From: CAYVKY01 sp964452115
Lineage (GTDB): Bacteria > Bacteroidota > Ignavibacteria > Tepidaquicellales > Tepidaquicellaceae
Assembly: GCA_964452115.1 (NCBI GenBank)
Contig: CAYVKY010000114.1
Coordinates: forward strand, 1-7,587
Reading direction: 5' to 3'
DNA: 7,587 bases
Numbering within the stretch: position 1 is the stretch's first letter; every line of letters starts with the position of its first letter. The notes beneath the pieces were generated by a model. It searched no databases. It saw only the letters and a program-made list of their open reading frames with translations, and was not told the origin of the DNA. Below, piece by piece: positions 6,436 through 7,587 of this stretch. The position numbers and the translations under genes are program-made.

Positions 6436-7587
6436 TTATGCTTTACTTCTTTGCGTCAAAATTAGCAGCAGTACTGCCGATATCAAAGAAGTTACAGCGC
6501 CGAAATAAAACGGAACACTTGAATTAATTTTATCATACAATATTCCCGCAATCAGGCTGGCGGGAAGCAATGTAATTCCGAGCAGTGCATTATATATTCC
6601 GAGTCCCGTGCCCTGTTTATTTTCATCAATATTGTCGGCAATAAATGCTTTTTGAATTCCGTCTGTCGCTGCGGAATAAAGTCCGTATAATGCGAAAAGA
6701 AATATTATCATGCCGACGTGCTGCGTCATACCGAATCCGAAATATACTACAGCATAAATTAGATATCCGAAGATAAGAATTTTTTCTTTCCCTTTTTTAT
6801 CAGACAGTGTGCCGATAGGTATCGCCAGAATTACTGCGACAAAATTTGTTATAAGATATACAAGCGGAATGAAAGTTACTTTTACACCGACTTCATTCGC
6901 CTTAACAAGGAGCAGCGTATCAGTTGAATTTCCGAGCGTGAAAATAAAAATTATTACAAGAAATAAATAAAACTTTTTAGAGAAATCCCTGAAATGGAAT
7001 TTTTTAAAAAGGCTTTCTTTGCTTTTTTTTGCCTCTCTTATACCGAATATTATAACGAAAATTGCCAGTATTGACGGAAATCCCGCTATCAGAAATATCT
7101 TTCTGAAGTCACCCGGAAACATTTCCAATAATATGAATGCAGCAAGCGGACCCAATATTGCTCCGCTGTTATCCATCGCCTTCTGCAGTCCGAATCCCCT
7201 GCCCGTTTCGCCGTTCGTTACCGAACCCGCAATCAGGCTGTCTCTCGGAGCCGTTCGAATTCCCTTTCCGACTCTTTCAATAAAACGCAGAATTAAAACC
7301 TGAATAGGCGATATCACATAAATATACACCGGAAATATTAACGCGGACAAACCGTACCCTATCAGCATGAACGGTTTATTCTTCCCGATCTTATCGCTCC
7401 AGAAACCCGAAAATGATTTTAATAATGACGCTGTACTTTCTGCAATACCTTCAATTAAAGATAAACTCGTTTTGCTCGCCCCGATTGACAAAAGAAACAT
7501 CGGCATCACAGAGTATAACATTTTCACCGATGTATCCGAAAGGAAACTCGTTAATCCCGTAAAAAAAATATTCCTGTTAAATCCAAA
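6436..7587 (-). CDS. Major facilitator superfamily permease, 5' end off window
   Basis: The frame stays open to the right edge, giving 383 visible residues; probably only 10-25 are missing. The GTG at 7527 is not the start, because the in-frame sequence before it (GLTSFLSDTS) is the conserved first-helix motif of this subfamily. About twelve hydrophobic helices are visible, split 6+6 by a lysine-rich loop (IREAKKSKESLFKK). The loop 2-3 motif appears in both halves (GFWSDKIGKNKP; GTLSDKKGKEK). The helix 4-5 region has RFIERVGKGIRTAPRD, and helix 5 carries a GAILGP motif typical of exporters. GIR(T/S)xPRD marks a subfamily of inner-membrane permeases, some annotated as drug or metal efflux; the substrate cannot be read from sequence. 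No T-tract terminator follows the stop (6438-6436), so read-through into the synthetase gene 155 bases downstream is possible. Confidence 0.93.
   Translation of the reverse strand, partial: FGFNRNIFFTGLTSFLSDTSVKMLYSVMPMFLLSIGASKTSLSLIEGIAESTASLLKSFSGFWSDKIGKNKPFMLIGYGLSALIFPVYIYVISPIQVLILRFIERVGKGIRTAPRDSLIAGSVTNGETGRGFGLQKAMDNSGAILGPLAAFILLEMFPGDFRKIFLIAGFPSILAIFVIIFGIREAKKSKESLFKKFHFRDFSKKFYLFLVIIFIFTLGNSTDTLLLVKANEVGVKVTFIPLVYLITNFVAVILAIPIGTLSDKKGKEKILIFGYLIYAVVYFGFGMTQHVGMIIFLFALYGLYSAATDGIQKAFIADNIDENKQGTGLGIYNALLGITLLPASLIAGILYDKINSSVPFYFGAVTSLISAVLLLILTQRSKA

Noticed and set aside
6427..6438. TAAAATATTTTA palindrome as an operator
   Set aside because: A short A/T palindrome in an AT-rich spacer is expected by chance, and it overlaps a stop codon.
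1..7587. Insertion sequence, CRISPR array, tRNA, phage or defence system
   Set aside because: There are no direct-repeat arrays, terminal inverted repeats, cloverleaf sequences, or transposase or nuclease motifs; nearly all the sequence is accounted for by five housekeeping-type genes.

Overview
This is an AT-rich bacterial window holding five protein genes in two converging blocks. The organism is probably from the Bacteroidota/Chlorobiota/Ignavibacteria side of the tree. That is inferred from three things: a mitochondrial-type (ACO2-like) aconitase, a single-chain ADP-forming acyl-CoA synthetase, and recognisable Shine-Dalgarno sequence before only one of the three starts that lie inside the window. 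It is a guess from gene content, not a proof. No mobile element, CRISPR array, tRNA or rRNA is visible.

Left block, + strand. The window opens inside a YyaL/COG1331-family gene. Only the C-terminal (alpha/alpha)-barrel part is present, and the thioredoxin-like N-terminus lies to the left. Eight bases after its stop comes a complete aconitase gene whose AGGAG ribosome binding site overlaps the upstream stop codon, so the two are almost certainly one operon. The aconitase keeps all three [4Fe-4S] cysteines and the family's active-site motifs, so it should be active.

Between the blocks, the 53-base gap from 3691 to 3743 holds a GC-rich hairpin. It is a good intrinsic terminator for the leftward genes and a poor one for the rightward genes.

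Right block, - strand, reading from the right edge: an MFS permease of about 12 membrane helices with its 5' end off the window; a 155-base AT-rich spacer with an odd GC-rich island; a fused alpha-beta ADP-forming acyl-CoA synthetase; and a QueD-type 6-carboxytetrahydropterin synthase overlapping it by ATGA. No convincing terminator follows the MFS gene, so all three could share a transcript ending at the hairpin.

Functionally the window mixes central carbon metabolism (aconitase; acyl-CoA to acid plus ATP), a tRNA-queuosine precursor enzyme, an unassigned exporter-like permease and a conserved protein of unknown role. I see no clearly new system. The points most worth following are the diverged barrel motifs in the YyaL protein, the GC-rich spacer island, and the pairing of queD with an acyl-CoA synthetase.
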